The position numbers and the translations under genes are program-made. A stretch of 64,000 nucleotides of DNA. Origin: an uncultured Clostridia bacterium (GTDB lineage: Bacteria; Bacillota; Clostridia; UBA1381). This document shows, piece after piece, positions 24,275-33,544 of this stretch. The stretch covers positions 62,001-126,000 of the forward strand of contig CAKSFT010000005.1 in the NCBI GenBank assembly GCA_934454145.1, in the 5' to 3' direction. The first letter of the stretch is position 1, and every line of letters starts with the position of its first letter. The notes below the pieces were generated by a model, which worked only from the letters and a program-made list of their open reading frames with translations, was not told where the DNA came from and did not search any database.

Positions 24275-24294
24275 CTCGCACCTCAACACCTCTG

Positions 24295-24329
24295 CCCCTC
24301 AATCTTGAGGGGTAGTCTTTTCTTTTTTC
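24295..24329 (+). terminator. Terminator after the surface-protein gene
   Basis: CCCCTCAA / TTGAGGGG stem with a 2-nt TC loop, followed by a T-rich stretch ending in six T. Confidence 0.7.
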
Positions 24330-24352
24330 TAATTCTGTGGTAGAATATACAT

Positions 24353-25150
24353 ATGAGTATTTTACAAAACATTTTTTCAGATCATTTTCATAAACTTCTT
24401 AATTCTAACATTAAAATCCGTGATACTGTTATTGAAAATGTGGATAAAATGATTCATTGCGGTGACTTCAAAAGGGGGTACGCTTTTTACATTTGTGAAC
24501 ATTGTTCCCGATTTATGGTTTCTCCTTTTAGGTGCAGAAGCCGTTTCTGCACCTCCTGCGGCAACCTCTACAAGCATTGCCCTATGATAATGTTATTACT
24601 GTATTCGGGTATGCGGCGCGGTGAACTGTGTGGTCTTGAATGGTCTGACATTGATTTGAAACACGGCATTATAAATATAAGCAAATCAAGCTTGTACATT
24701 TCGCAAATAGGTATATTTGACGATACAACAAAAAACAGGACATCAGAGCGTGTTATAAGAATCCCCGAGGATATGACAACTTTGTTGAAAGAGTACAGAC
24801 GTTCACAAAATCAATTACAACTTACAATGGGTGACTTGTGGCAAGGGACACAAAAAGTGTTTACAACGCAAAACGGAAAGCCGATACACCCCGACAGCAT
24901 AACAGGTTGGTTTAAAAGTTTCATCAAAAGAAATGATTTGCCGGACATACATCTTCACTCCCTCCGGCACACGAACGCGACTTTATTGATTGCCGCCGGG
25001 ACAGATATCCGAACAGTGGCAAAACGATTAGGGCATGCAACCGCATCCACAACCACAAATATTTATGCACATGCTATCAAATCGGCTGATGAAATGGCAG
25101 CCGAAAAATTGGCAGACATACTAAATCCCATGAAAAGAAATGCAAATTAA
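24353..25150 (+). pseudogene. Chimeric mobile-element gene: IS91-type zinc domain fused to a tyrosine-recombinase catalytic domain
   Basis: 265 codons in one frame. Residues 1-~75 (ILQNIFSDHF...ENVDKMIHCGDFKRGYAFYICEHC...CRSRFCTSCGNLY) match the N-terminal zinc-binding domain of IS91-like transposases. From ~80 on the sequence is the catalytic domain of a phage/ICE tyrosine integrase with Arg in SGMRRGE, HSLRHT, GHAT and the Tyr in NIYAHA. The IS91 catalytic part and the integrase's arm- and core-binding domains are both missing, so this is probably a deletion junction between two mobile elements rather than a working enzyme. All four recognised recombinase residues are still intact. Confidence 0.75.
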
Positions 25151-25247
25151 GGACGATTTTAACCGTTCTTTTTTTGTGCAAAAAATACCCAATAAAGGAC
25201 AAATAAAGGACAAAACGGTTTTATAGGACAATTTCAGCAAAAAATTA

Positions 25248-25278
25248 AAACCGCCTAAACATAGTGTTTAAGCGGTTT
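25248..25278 (-). terminator. Terminator of the initiator tRNA
   Basis: AAACCGCCTAAAC / GTTTAAGCGGTTT stem with a 5-nt loop, directly 3' of the tRNA on the minus strand and followed there by TTTTAATTTTTTG. Confidence 0.75.
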
Positions 25279-25283
25279 CTGCT

Positions 25284-25360
<77 letters not shown>

Positions 25361-25486
25361 ATGTATCTTAACAACGTATCTCATTATAACACAACCGGCA
25401 TTGTTTGTCAATACATTTTTATAATTTTATTAAAAAAAACTGTTATAGGTTTTTAACACCCGTGACAACCAATGCAATATTTTGCA

Positions 25487-25515
25487 TTGACTCATGCAAA
25501 TCAATATGATATAAT
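25487..25515 (+). promoter_or_regulatory. Promoter of the YoaP-like acetyltransferase
   Basis: -35 TTGACT (25487-25492), 17-bp spacer, -10 TATAAT (25510-25515); the start codon lies 110 bp downstream. This is the only other signal I see in the 25151-25624 gap besides the tRNA and its terminator. Confidence 0.75.
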
Positions 25516-25624
25516 CAGACTGTTAAGTTTTAATGCTAAACATATCAATACAAATATTGTGTCAATGCGGAATATCGCATCTCGGTCTTTTGCCGAGGCA
25601 CAACGTTTCGGGGGAGGAAAAACT

Positions 25625-26374
25625 ATGGAAGCAGAATTTTTAAATCTGACACCTGAGAATATTGCAGACGAACACCTGTGCTGTATAATCCGCACAAAAA
25701 AGCCCCACCCCGGCGTGGAGGCAAAACGCGCCTGGCTTGCAGAACGATTGGCGGAGGGGCACACATTCCGAAAATTAAACGTCAAAGGCTGTGTATTTAT
25801 CGAATATGCACCGCTCGAAACGGCGTGGGTGCCCGTTTTGGGTAATAATTTCTATTATATTTATTGCCTTTGGGTTATCGGCGCGCCAAAGGGGCACGGA
25901 TATGGAAAGCAGCTTATGGAATACTGCATAAACGACGCAAAAGAACACGACAACTCCGGCATTTGCATGCTTGGCGCCGCAAAGCAAAAAGCTTGGCTTT
26001 CCGACCAAAGCTTTGCAAAAAAATATGGATTTGAAACTGTCGACACAACCGCAGACGAGTACGAACTGCTTTCACTCAGCTTTGACGGAACAAATCCCCA
26101 TTTTGCACCAAGTGCAAAAACACAGACCATTGACAACAACAATCTAACTGTTTACTATGATGACCAATGTCCATACACCTTGCAACGTATCCAAAAATTG
26201 AGGGAATATTGCGCACAAAACAAAATCACGGCGAATTTTGTTCATGTCACCTCCCTTGTGCAGGCAAAAAAACTCCCCTGTGTTTTCAACAATTGGGCAG
26301 TATTCTATGGCGGAAAATTTGTGACCGTCAACCAGATTGACGGCGCAGCTGTTAAAAAAATAATAACAAAATAA
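25625..26374 (+). CDS. YoaP-like N-acetyltransferase
   Basis: 249 residues from the ATG at 25625, which follows GGGGGAGGAAAAACT; the frame is open further upstream to 25472 but lacks a ribosome binding site there and includes the promoter. The N-terminal part is a GNAT fold with acetyl-CoA motif GAPKGHGYGKQLME and the following AAKQKAWLSDQSFAKKYGFE; the C-terminal ~75 residues (VYYDDQCPYTLQRIQKLREY...) form the extra domain found after GNAT in YoaP. The acyl acceptor is unknown. It stands alone, followed by a long terminator hairpin. Confidence 0.8.
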   Translation: MEAEFLNLTPENIADEHLCCIIRTKKPHPGVEAKRAWLAERLAEGHTFRKLNVKGCVFIEYAPLETAWVPVLGNNFYYIYCLWVIGAPKGHGYGKQLMEYCINDAKEHDNSGICMLGAAKQKAWLSDQSFAKKYGFETVDTTADEYELLSLSFDGTNPHFAPSAKTQTIDNNNLTVYYDDQCPYTLQRIQKLREYCAQNKITANFVHVTSLVQAKKLPCVFNNWAVFYGGKFVTVNQIDGAAVKKIITK

Positions 26375-26381
26375 GATACAT

Positions 26382-26456
26382 AAAAAGTGATGCAAAAAAA
26401 CAACTTCCCAAAAGCATTGTATTTTGAGAACTCCGCGATTTTTGCATCACTTTTTT
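26382..26456. terminator. Bidirectional terminator between acetyltransferase and rhamnosidase genes
   Basis: A perfect 17-bp stem AAAAAGTGATGCAAAAA / TTTTTGCATCACTTTTT with a long loop separates two convergent genes, with T-tails on both strands. Confidence 0.8.
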
Positions 26457-26479
26457 AACAGAGCCGCAATCGGCTTTTT

Positions 26480-28591
26480 TTATAACACAACCTCAATTTC
26501 TTTTGGCACATCAACAATAGGCTCTGCACCGCTCTTCATGCTGACGGTTATATACCCATATGGTGTCGGCATCTTTATCTCGGCATATTCCAGCCCGAAC
26601 AGTTCCGGGTTCAGCGATATTTTCTTGAACCCGGCTTCTCTCATCTCAAATCCCATCAGTTTTGACGGAAGCTGATATGTCGGTGTTCCTCCCCAGACAT
26701 GGCTGTAGTCAAACCCATATCCCGACATATCATACCAGCCCTCCTGCAAGCCTTTCCCAAACTCGGTCATCTCTTTCCAACGCCTCAGCTGTGCAATCCC
26801 GTATTCTTTAAAAAGGCCGGCTTTATAAATTGCCTCAAACACAAAGTGCATAAAGTATGGCTGTGGATTTATGAGGGTCATATCATTTAAAATCCGCTCT
26901 ATCAGACCCTTTTGCACATTCTTCGGCGCAATGTCAAACAACACCGCCAAAGAGTTTGTGTGCCAGCTGAAATATCTTTTCTCAGGGTTTTCCGGAATCC
27001 ATTTTGCAATGGCATATTTTTCATTCAGACCGTCAAAATAAAGTCCTTTTTCCGAATCAAAAAACAACTCATTAAATGCTCTTTTCAAAATCTCCGCACG
27101 CTGAGCATATTTTTTGCAAAGTGCGTCATCGCCCATCAACTCAAAAAGCTTTGATGCCTTATCCAGTCCTCCGGCATAAAAGGCGTTCAATGATGCCTGT
27201 CCCAGCGCCGCCGGCGGATGATGCAGGCTTATGCCGTCAACTTCAAGCCAATCGATAAACATATAACTCGGCGGACTTACAATTATCCCGCGCCCGTCGG
27301 TATAAGTGTGAAAGCGCTCCAGAAGTATTATCAAAGCATCTTTTGTTTCAGCAAGGATTTCCTTGTCCGCCGTGAACATATAGTAATCATAAAGCATCAT
27401 TATCCACATCATGCTGTAGCTTGTGTGGAACATAAAGCCTCCGGTCATCTGCAAATAATCCGCAGTTCTCACAATGTCAAGTCTTGTCAGTTTTGTATCC
27501 CCATACACATAATAGTTCATAAGGCTTGCAATCATATAATCCCCCGTGCAACCCAGATTTTCCTGGTGCTTCGGGCTGTCGAGTTCTATGGTCTGCCGGC
27601 AGATTTTCAACGCCCACTTCCCCATATCATAAGCTTTGTTTAAAATATCGTCCGAGCACTCAAAACTGCCCTCGTCAGATATCGGATAATAATCAAAATA
27701 AAGTGAAAACCGGTCAATTGTAAGAGGCTTTTTGCCGCCGTTTGTTATGTAAAGCTTTGCACTCCCCACACTTGTCATCTGCAAACTGCGGAAATCGACA
27801 GTCCCCTTTGCAATCACAGTGTCGACAACTTCTGCCTTCGACTCATCTTTTTCATAATCTGCAATCTGTATGACATAGTTATCCTCCGCATTCACAACCA
27901 AGTGGTAATAGCACGAATATATTTTGTCAAAATCAACATTAATCGTTTTTGTTTCCCCGGGCATAACCGTAATTGGCGAAAAATCCGCCGGGAACACTTC
28001 TTCCTCTGCCAACATTTCAATCGGCGCCTTGACAAGATTCCACACGCCCGTCACTTCTTGTGCCGCCGCCCACTTGTCCCGGCATACCGTATAATCTGTT
28101 CTGCCGACGGCATAGCGCCTCCTGTCCCGTCTTGCCATCCAATCCCTGCCGCTTTGTACAAATTCCTCCGTGCCGTCCTCAAAGCAAAGCTTTGCGCAAA
28201 AAATCATGCCGGGTCTGCCCTGTGACATGTCGCACTGCACAGTGATGTTTTTCTGGACAATCACATAAAATTCCGCACTTTGCGAGTCCATTTCTACAAT
28301 ATAAGAATTATAATACTGCTTTGGCATCGGCTTCACATTTGCATAATCTCCGCCGGCACACACGGGGCCCGTCCCGACATATCCGCCGTTTGCATACAAC
28401 CAAAATTTCACATCAGCGCTTATGTCAATCTCTGCCCGTACAATCTTTTTTTCATATTTTTTCAGAATCTTGAACTCCGCAACAGTATACGCATACTCTT
28501 TTCTCTCTTCATCAAAAAAAGTCAGTTCGCTTTTTTGGCACTGCGGATAAATTTCCTCGTCAAGCCATATCCATTTTGCGTTTTTATTCAT
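26480..28591 (-). CDS. Alpha-L-rhamnosidase-like glycoside hydrolase (GH78 type)
   Basis: 703 residues from the ATG at 28591 behind GGGAGGAA (the open frame extends to 28636 without a ribosome binding site). The N-terminal third is beta-rich (ADVKFWLYANGGYVGTGPVCAGGDYAN...). The (alpha/alpha)6 domain shows CRQTIELDSPKHQENLGCTGDY, a region where GH78 has its acidic catalytic residues, then MLYDYYMFTADKEILAET, and a C-terminal WYDMSGYGFDYSHVWGGTPTYQL. No signal peptide is present, so it would hydrolyse imported rhamnosides. The call is at family level; the exact glycoside is unknown. It may feed rhamnose to the aldolase microcompartment. Confidence 0.78.
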   Translation of the reverse strand: MNKNAKWIWLDEEIYPQCQKSELTFFDEERKEYAYTVAEFKILKKYEKKIVRAEIDISADVKFWLYANGGYVGTGPVCAGGDYANVKPMPKQYYNSYIVEMDSQSAEFYVIVQKNITVQCDMSQGRPGMIFCAKLCFEDGTEEFVQSGRDWMARRDRRRYAVGRTDYTVCRDKWAAAQEVTGVWNLVKAPIEMLAEEEVFPADFSPITVMPGETKTINVDFDKIYSCYYHLVVNAEDNYVIQIADYEKDESKAEVVDTVIAKGTVDFRSLQMTSVGSAKLYITNGGKKPLTIDRFSLYFDYYPISDEGSFECSDDILNKAYDMGKWALKICRQTIELDSPKHQENLGCTGDYMIASLMNYYVYGDTKLTRLDIVRTADYLQMTGGFMFHTSYSMMWIMMLYDYYMFTADKEILAETKDALIILLERFHTYTDGRGIIVSPPSYMFIDWLEVDGISLHHPPAALGQASLNAFYAGGLDKASKLFELMGDDALCKKYAQRAEILKRAFNELFFDSEKGLYFDGLNEKYAIAKWIPENPEKRYFSWHTNSLAVLFDIAPKNVQKGLIERILNDMTLINPQPYFMHFVFEAIYKAGLFKEYGIAQLRRWKEMTEFGKGLQEGWYDMSGYGFDYSHVWGGTPTYQLPSKLMGFEMREAGFKKISLNPELFGLEYAEIKMPTPYGYITVSMKSGAEPIVDVPKEIEVVL

Positions 28592-28663
28592 AAAAATTCC
28601 TCCCGAAGCATTCTCTTTCCCAAAATCTCTGTACATTATAGAATATTATCAGTATTCTGTCAA

Positions 28664-28713
28664 GAGAAAAAAGGAATTGCGGCAAAAAATGATTATTTTT
28701 TACCACAATTCCT
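28664..28713 (-). terminator. Terminator of ileS
   Basis: AGGAATTG / CAATTCCT at the base with further pairs GG/CC and AAAAA/TTTTT above; six T follow on the minus strand. Confidence 0.75.
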
Positions 28714-28733
28714 CTTAAAAAATTACATATTCT

Positions 28734-31529
28734 TCATTTTGTCAATTTTCTCACGCAATCTGCACATATGCCGTCAAAGCCTTCTATTGTCCCGACGGTT
28801 TCGGAATGAACCCAGCATCTGCCGCATTTTTCATACTTGCTTGCTTCCACTTTGACCTTTACAAACTCACCGACAATTGCAGTTTCACCGGCATTTTTGA
28901 TGTCGTCCGCCACAGCTTTTGATGTTATAAAAATTTCAGCCAGTTCCGGCTCAATTTTTTTGAGCAAATCAAGGATTTCACCGCCGGCATATACCGTGAC
29001 TTCCGCGTCAAGCGATTTTCCGATTGTTTTTTCATTTCTTGCCAGTTCAAGTGCTTTGTTTACGTCGTTCCTGACCTCAATGATTTTTTTCCACTTTTCT
29101 TCCAGAGCCCTATCCTCATACTCTGCACAAATCTGCGGCATTTCAGAGAACATAACGCTCTCCTTGTCCTCGCCGTCGGCATGAGGCATAAACTTCCAGA
29201 TTTCCTCACAGGTATATGCCAAAACAGGCGCAAGCAAGCGGACCATTGCGCTCAGAATCATGTACATTGCGGTCTGTGCGCTTCTTCTTTCATAAGAATC
29301 CGGCTTTTCTGTATAAAGTCTTGATTTTAATATATCAAGATAGAAATTACTCATGTCCACAATGCAGAAATTCAGTGTTGCGTTATACAGGGTGTGGAAC
29401 TCATATTCTTCATATGAATTTATCACACGTGCAATAAGCTGATTAAGTTTCATCAGCGCCCACTTGTCTATTTCAAGCATGTCTTTATATTCAACCATGT
29501 CCTTGTTCGGGTCAAAGTCATTTACATTGCTCAAAATATATCTTGCCGTGTTTCTTATTTTTCTATAGCCCTCAGAAAGCTGCTTAAGTGCGTCCTGTGA
29601 CATTCTCATGTCCGTCCTGTAGTCCGCGGAAACCACCCACAGCCTCAAAACGTCAGCGCCAAACTTGTCCACAATTTCCGCTGGCATAATTGCATTGCCC
29701 TTGGACTTTGACATCTTCTTTCCCTCGCCGTCCTGAATCATACCGTGCGTGATGACGGTTTTATAAGGCGCAATGCCCTTTGTCGCTATGCTTGTCAGCA
29801 GAGAAGACTGGAACCAGCCTCTGTATTGGTCGTTTCCTTCCAGGTAAATATCCGCAGGATACACCAAATCCTCCCTCTGCTCGCACACAGCCGCGTGTGA
29901 CGAACCGGAATCGAACCATACGTCCATGATATCCTTTTCTTTGGTGAAGCTTTCCGAGCCACACTCGGGGCACTTTGTGCCTTTGGGGAGAATGTCGTTT
30001 GCGTCCAGTTCCCACCATTTATTCGGTCCTTGTTCACGGAATAGCTTGCTGACAGTCTTTATTGTTTCGTCATTTATCAATTCCTTGCCGCAATCCTTGC
30101 AATAGAACATCGGAATCGGCACACCCCATGTCCTCTGGCGTGATATACACCAGTCGCTCCTGTCCATAACCATGCTGGTGATTCTGTCCTCGCCCCATTG
30201 CGGAATCCATTTGACACCCTTTATTGCTTCGCCGGCATCCTTTTTCAACGCGTCGACAGAAGCAAACCACTGGTCTGCCGCACGGAATATTATCGGGTTG
30301 TCACATCTCCAACAATGCGGATATTGGTGGATTATTTCCTCAACCGCAAGCAGGTTCCCGGTTTCGGTCAGTTTTTCTATAATTTTCGGATTTGCCTTTT
30401 CGTAGAACAAGCCTTCAAACTCACCGGCAAGTTCGTTCAGATGTCCCTTTGTGTCCACAGGCACAACAATGTCCAGCTGCGGATATTTTGTGCATACAAT
30501 ATAGTCCTCAACGCCGTGTCCCGGTGCAGTGTGGACACAGCCGGTTCCTGCGTCAAGCGTCACATGGTCGCCCACAATGACAAGCGATTCCCTGTCTATA
30601 AACGGGTGTCTGCATGTTATCAGTTCAAGCTCCTGTCCCTTAAATTTCTTTACGATTTCATAGTCAGCGTCAAGCTTTGCCGCTTTGATAACACTGTCAA
30701 TCAATTCTGTCGCCAAGACATAAACTTCGCCGTTTTTAAACTTTACAAGCGAATACTCAAAATCAGGATTCAGGCATATTGCAACATTCCCCGGCAATGT
30801 CCATGTCGTGGTTGTCCAGATAACAAAATATACATTCTGAATCCCTTCAAAAATCCCCTTGTCGTCCTTCACGGCAAACTTTACGTATATAGAATTTGTC
30901 TTGTCCTCTGCATACTCGATTTCTGCCTCAGCCAATGCAGTTTCGCACGAAGGGCACCAATAAACAGGCTTTAAGCCTTTATAAATCAAGCCTTTTTTTG
31001 CCATCTCGCCAAAAACTTCAATCTGTTTTGCAACAAAGTCATTGGTCAATGTCAGATACGGATTGTCCCAGTCCCCCAGGACTCCCAATCTCTTAAACTG
31101 CTTTTTCTGATTTTCAACATGCGACAAAGCAAAATCGCGGCATGCTTCCCTGAATTTTACGGCGCCGACCTCATGGCGGTTTATGCCCAGTTTTTTGATT
31201 GCCTGCTGTTCAATCGGCAAGCCGTGAGTGTCCCAGCCCGGGACATACGGCGCATAATATCCCCTCAGGTTTTTATAGCGTATAATTATATCCTTCAAAA
31301 TCTTATTCAGCGCATGACCCATATGGATATCGCCGTTTGCATACGGAGGTCCGTCGTGAAGAATAAACGGCTTTTTGCCTTTGTTTCTCTTTTTAAGCTG
31401 ATTATATAAATCAATGTCCTCCCAATACTTTAAAGTTTCAGGCTCCCTCTGCGGAAGATTTCCACGCATCGGAAAATCGGTATGCGGAAGATTAACCGAT
31501 TTTGTGTAGTCTTGACACTTGTCGCACAT
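28734..31529 (-). CDS. ileS: Isoleucyl-tRNA synthetase
   Basis: 931 residues, full length. The class I signatures are PPYANGDIHMGHALNKI (HIGH-type, ~61-77) and GKKMSKSKGNAI (KMSKS, ~600), and the C-terminus carries the zinc finger CGRCWVHSETVG...GICADC. The editing domain has the GTGCVHTAPGHG and DYIVC stretch. The ATG follows AAAGGACGAAACAAAT. It is the last gene of the ylm-divIVA cluster as in Bacillus. No T-box leader is visible; instead a MITE-like element occupies most of the gap ahead of it. Confidence 0.98.
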   Translation of the reverse strand: MCDKCQDYTKSVNLPHTDFPMRGNLPQREPETLKYWEDIDLYNQLKKRNKGKKPFILHDGPPYANGDIHMGHALNKILKDIIIRYKNLRGYYAPYVPGWDTHGLPIEQQAIKKLGINRHEVGAVKFREACRDFALSHVENQKKQFKRLGVLGDWDNPYLTLTNDFVAKQIEVFGEMAKKGLIYKGLKPVYWCPSCETALAEAEIEYAEDKTNSIYVKFAVKDDKGIFEGIQNVYFVIWTTTTWTLPGNVAICLNPDFEYSLVKFKNGEVYVLATELIDSVIKAAKLDADYEIVKKFKGQELELITCRHPFIDRESLVIVGDHVTLDAGTGCVHTAPGHGVEDYIVCTKYPQLDIVVPVDTKGHLNELAGEFEGLFYEKANPKIIEKLTETGNLLAVEEIIHQYPHCWRCDNPIIFRAADQWFASVDALKKDAGEAIKGVKWIPQWGEDRITSMVMDRSDWCISRQRTWGVPIPMFYCKDCGKELINDETIKTVSKLFREQGPNKWWELDANDILPKGTKCPECGSESFTKEKDIMDVWFDSGSSHAAVCEQREDLVYPADIYLEGNDQYRGWFQSSLLTSIATKGIAPYKTVITHGMIQDGEGKKMSKSKGNAIMPAEIVDKFGADVLRLWVVSADYRTDMRMSQDALKQLSEGYRKIRNTARYILSNVNDFDPNKDMVEYKDMLEIDKWALMKLNQLIARVINSYEEYEFHTLYNATLNFCIVDMSNFYLDILKSRLYTEKPDSYERRSAQTAMYMILSAMVRLLAPVLAYTCEEIWKFMPHADGEDKESVMFSEMPQICAEYEDRALEEKWKKIIEVRNDVNKALELARNEKTIGKSLDAEVTVYAGGEILDLLKKIEPELAEIFITSKAVADDIKNAGETAIVGEFVKVKVEASKYEKCGRCWVHSETVGTIEGFDGICADCVRKLTK

Positions 31530-31561
31530 ATTTGTTTCGTCCTTTCTTTTCGGGTTTAATT

Positions 31562-31777
31562 TAGGTAATTGTAAAACTAATGTTTTCCAATCAAAATTCT
31601 TGGGTAGAAATAAAAAGTTCCATCCGCTTTTAATTTTACGGCAGGTTGAAACTTTTTATTTCAGCCAAAAATGACGCACATGTCGTCATTTTTGATTACC
31701 AATCAGGGGTTGGCACCCCCGATACCCCCGCAAAGATGCGGTGGCTAATTGTAAAATTTACATTTTACAATTACCTG
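31562..31777 (+). mobile_element. MITE-like element, copy B (between divIVA and ileS)
   Basis: 216 bp with the termini GGTAATTGTAAAA (31564) and its inverse complement (ending 31775). TTTCGGGTTTAATT flanks it on both sides (31548-31561 and 31778-31791), a 14-bp target-site duplication. The interior repeats the hairpins of copy A, in the same orientation on the plus strand. No open reading frame of note is present. Confidence 0.87.
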
Positions 31778-31806
31778 TTTCGGGTTTAATTAACAACGTT
31801 ATTATT

Positions 31807-32247
31807 TTACTCCATTTTGTCCAAAATTTCAAGTATTCCGTTGCAAATTCCTCTGATATTTGCCTGATATTTTCCGATTTCCAGCTTCATCTGTGACAAT
31901 TCGGAATTTCTTCCTGCCAGTTCACATTCCGCATTCTTCACAATTTCCGCCGCTTTGTTGTTTGCTTCGGCAATTATGTTTGATGCCTTTTGGTTTGCGT
32001 TTTGCTTCACATCGTCAGCTGTGGACTGTGCCAGAAGAATGGATTCCTTCAGTGTGCTTTCCATTGTCTTGTACTTCTCCACATCTGCGCGCAAAGCCTT
32101 TATCTGCTGTTTCAATTCTGCATTTTCTTTGTAAAGCTTTTCATAATCTCCCCCGACAATATCAAGAAAACTGTCCACTTCATCGGCATTGTAGCCTCTA
32201 AACTTGACGTCAAACTCCTGTTTTTGAATATCTAACGGTGTTAACAT
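31807..32247 (-). CDS. divIVA: Cell-division protein DivIVA
   Basis: 146 residues. The N-terminal membrane-binding domain MLTPLDIQKQEFDVKFRGYNADEVDSFLD is the family signature; residues ~35-120 are coiled coil. DivIVA senses negative membrane curvature at septum and poles, organising division-site selection and, in spore formers, chromosome anchoring. It lies between ylmH and ileS as in other Firmicutes. The ATG follows AAGGGAGATAAAAACA. Confidence 0.95.
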   Translation of the reverse strand: MLTPLDIQKQEFDVKFRGYNADEVDSFLDIVGGDYEKLYKENAELKQQIKALRADVEKYKTMESTLKESILLAQSTADDVKQNANQKASNIIAEANNKAAEIVKNAECELAGRNSELSQMKLEIGKYQANIRGICNGILEILDKME

Positions 32248-32261
32248 TGTTTTTATCTCCC

Positions 32262-33005
32262 TTACCTGAATTTTTTTATATGAACATGAAGCCTTCCGCT
32301 TCCGGTTTTGCCGTCCTCCGAAAATACCACATATCTCCCGAATCCTCTCACCGACAGCGTATCTCCCGTTTCCACACCTTTTGAAACGTCTTCTGTTTCT
32401 TTATGATTAAGCGAAACCTTTGACGCCCTTATCAGCTCTGCCGCTTTTGCGCGTGACAGCTTTGTCACCGCGGAAACAAGCGCATCAAGCCTCATGGACG
32501 CCGCCACACAAAACAAATCGTCATACTCCTGCTGCGGAATTTCAATTTCGCCGACACTAACGCTTTTCACCTTCACGCCGCAGTTTGAAATCTTATCAAT
32601 CCCCAGCCGCAGCGTATCCTCCACACTCTTCAGACAAAACACATATGCACCGCCCTCATGCACCAAAATATCCCCGATTGTATCTCTTTCCAGTCCCAGA
32701 GATAGTATTGTCCCCAGGTATTCCCTGTGTGTCAATTCTTTGGGGTATTTCTTTTCGACAGATATAACCGATATCGGATATTCCCCGCGGTCAATCTCCT
32801 GCCACTCCGGGAAGGCGCCGAAAACTTTCCTTTTCGCATCATCATAGCCGCCGAAGAACAGGGTGCTCACCCCGTTGGCAGCATATGCAAATTCCGTCTG
32901 TTCTTCCTCTGTCAAAAAAGCGGTAAACCTTGCACAGGCATATTTTTCGCAAAGACGCGTGCAATCGTTTATTTTTGCCTCAATTTGTTTTTTGTCCCTG
33001 TCCAA
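32262..33005 (-). CDS. ylmH: YlmH family S4-domain RNA-binding protein
   Basis: 247 residues. The C-terminal ~75 residues form an S4 RNA-binding domain (MRLDALVSAVTKLSRAKAAELIRASKVSLNHKETEDVSKGVETGDTLSVRGFGR); the N-terminal part is the YlmH-specific fold containing GGYDDAKRKV and LTHREYLGTILSLGLERDTIGDI. The family is linked to ribosome/peptidyl-tRNA rescue and division-cluster genes. The start is TTG at 33005, supported by GAGGTGA six nt upstream and by the lack of a nearby ATG. Confidence 0.93.
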   Translation of the reverse strand: MDRDKKQIEAKINDCTRLCEKYACARFTAFLTEEEQTEFAYAANGVSTLFFGGYDDAKRKVFGAFPEWQEIDRGEYPISVISVEKKYPKELTHREYLGTILSLGLERDTIGDILVHEGGAYVFCLKSVEDTLRLGIDKISNCGVKVKSVSVGEIEIPQQEYDDLFCVAASMRLDALVSAVTKLSRAKAAELIRASKVSLNHKETEDVSKGVETGDTLSVRGFGRYVVFSEDGKTGSGRLHVHIKKFR

Positions 33006-33026
33006 AACGTCACCTCAAATATGCAT

Positions 33027-33067
33027 AAAAGGCGGAGTATTACTAAAAAAGCAGCACTCCGCCTTTT
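33027..33067 (-). terminator. Terminator between sepF and ylmH
   Basis: AAAAGGCGGAGT / ACTCCGCCTTTT, perfect 12-bp stem with a 17-nt loop. It implies partial uncoupling of sepF from ylmH-divIVA. Confidence 0.65.
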
Positions 33068-33079
33068 CACACGTTCAAA

Positions 33080-33520
33080 TTAAAACATGCTCCATTCAAA
33101 ATTTCCTTTGCCGTCCTTGAGAACTTCGCCCATTATGTCCACGTGATTAGGCGTCGCAAGGAATATCCCTCCCGAAACCTTCTGCATATTGCCGTCAACA
33201 CCATAGACCGTGCCGGCAATAAAGTCAACAACTCTTCTTGCCTCGTCAGGGTCAAGCGCACCGACGTCAATGATAACCGGGCGCCTTTGTTTCAGTTCGT
33301 CGGCAACCTCTGTAGAATTGTTGAAACATTTCGGTTTCAGCACAACAATCCTGTTCTGCGGCTCCTGATTCCCAATCGGGACAACCTTGTTTCTCTTTGT
33401 CACAGACATCTTATGTACAGGTTTTGTTTCTGCCTGTTCTTCATATTCTTCTTCAAAATCCTCGTCATAATCCACTTCGCCAAAACCTGTCAAATCTTTG
33501 ATTTTATCAACCAAACCCAT
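33080..33520 (-). CDS. sepF: Cell-division protein SepF
   Basis: 146 residues. The N-terminal amphipathic membrane anchor (MGLVDKIKDLTGFGE) is followed by an acidic linker and the SepF core RIVVLKPKCFNNSTEVADELKQRRPVIIDVGALDPDEARRVVDFIAGTVYGVDGNMQKVSGGIFLATP. SepF tethers FtsZ to the membrane and is essential in many bacteria without FtsA. It follows yggS in the canonical order. Confidence 0.96.
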   Translation of the reverse strand: MGLVDKIKDLTGFGEVDYDEDFEEEYEEQAETKPVHKMSVTKRNKVVPIGNQEPQNRIVVLKPKCFNNSTEVADELKQRRPVIIDVGALDPDEARRVVDFIAGTVYGVDGNMQKVSGGIFLATPNHVDIMGEVLKDGKGNFEWSMF

Positions 33521-33544
33521 ATTAAAATCCTCCTACACTTTTAT

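Noticed and set aside
24353..25150. Intact integrase of an active integrative element
   Set aside because: The arm- and core-binding domains are missing, the N-terminus is from an unrelated transposase, and no conjugation, excision or phage genes are nearby.
25472..25624. N-terminal extension of the YoaP-like protein
   Set aside because: It covers the predicted promoter, lacks a ribosome binding site, and the ATG at 25625 follows GGGGGAGG.
31530..31806. T-box riboswitch ahead of ileS
   Set aside because: Expected in Firmicutes, but no T-box core or specifier stem was seen; the gap is taken up by the repeat element.
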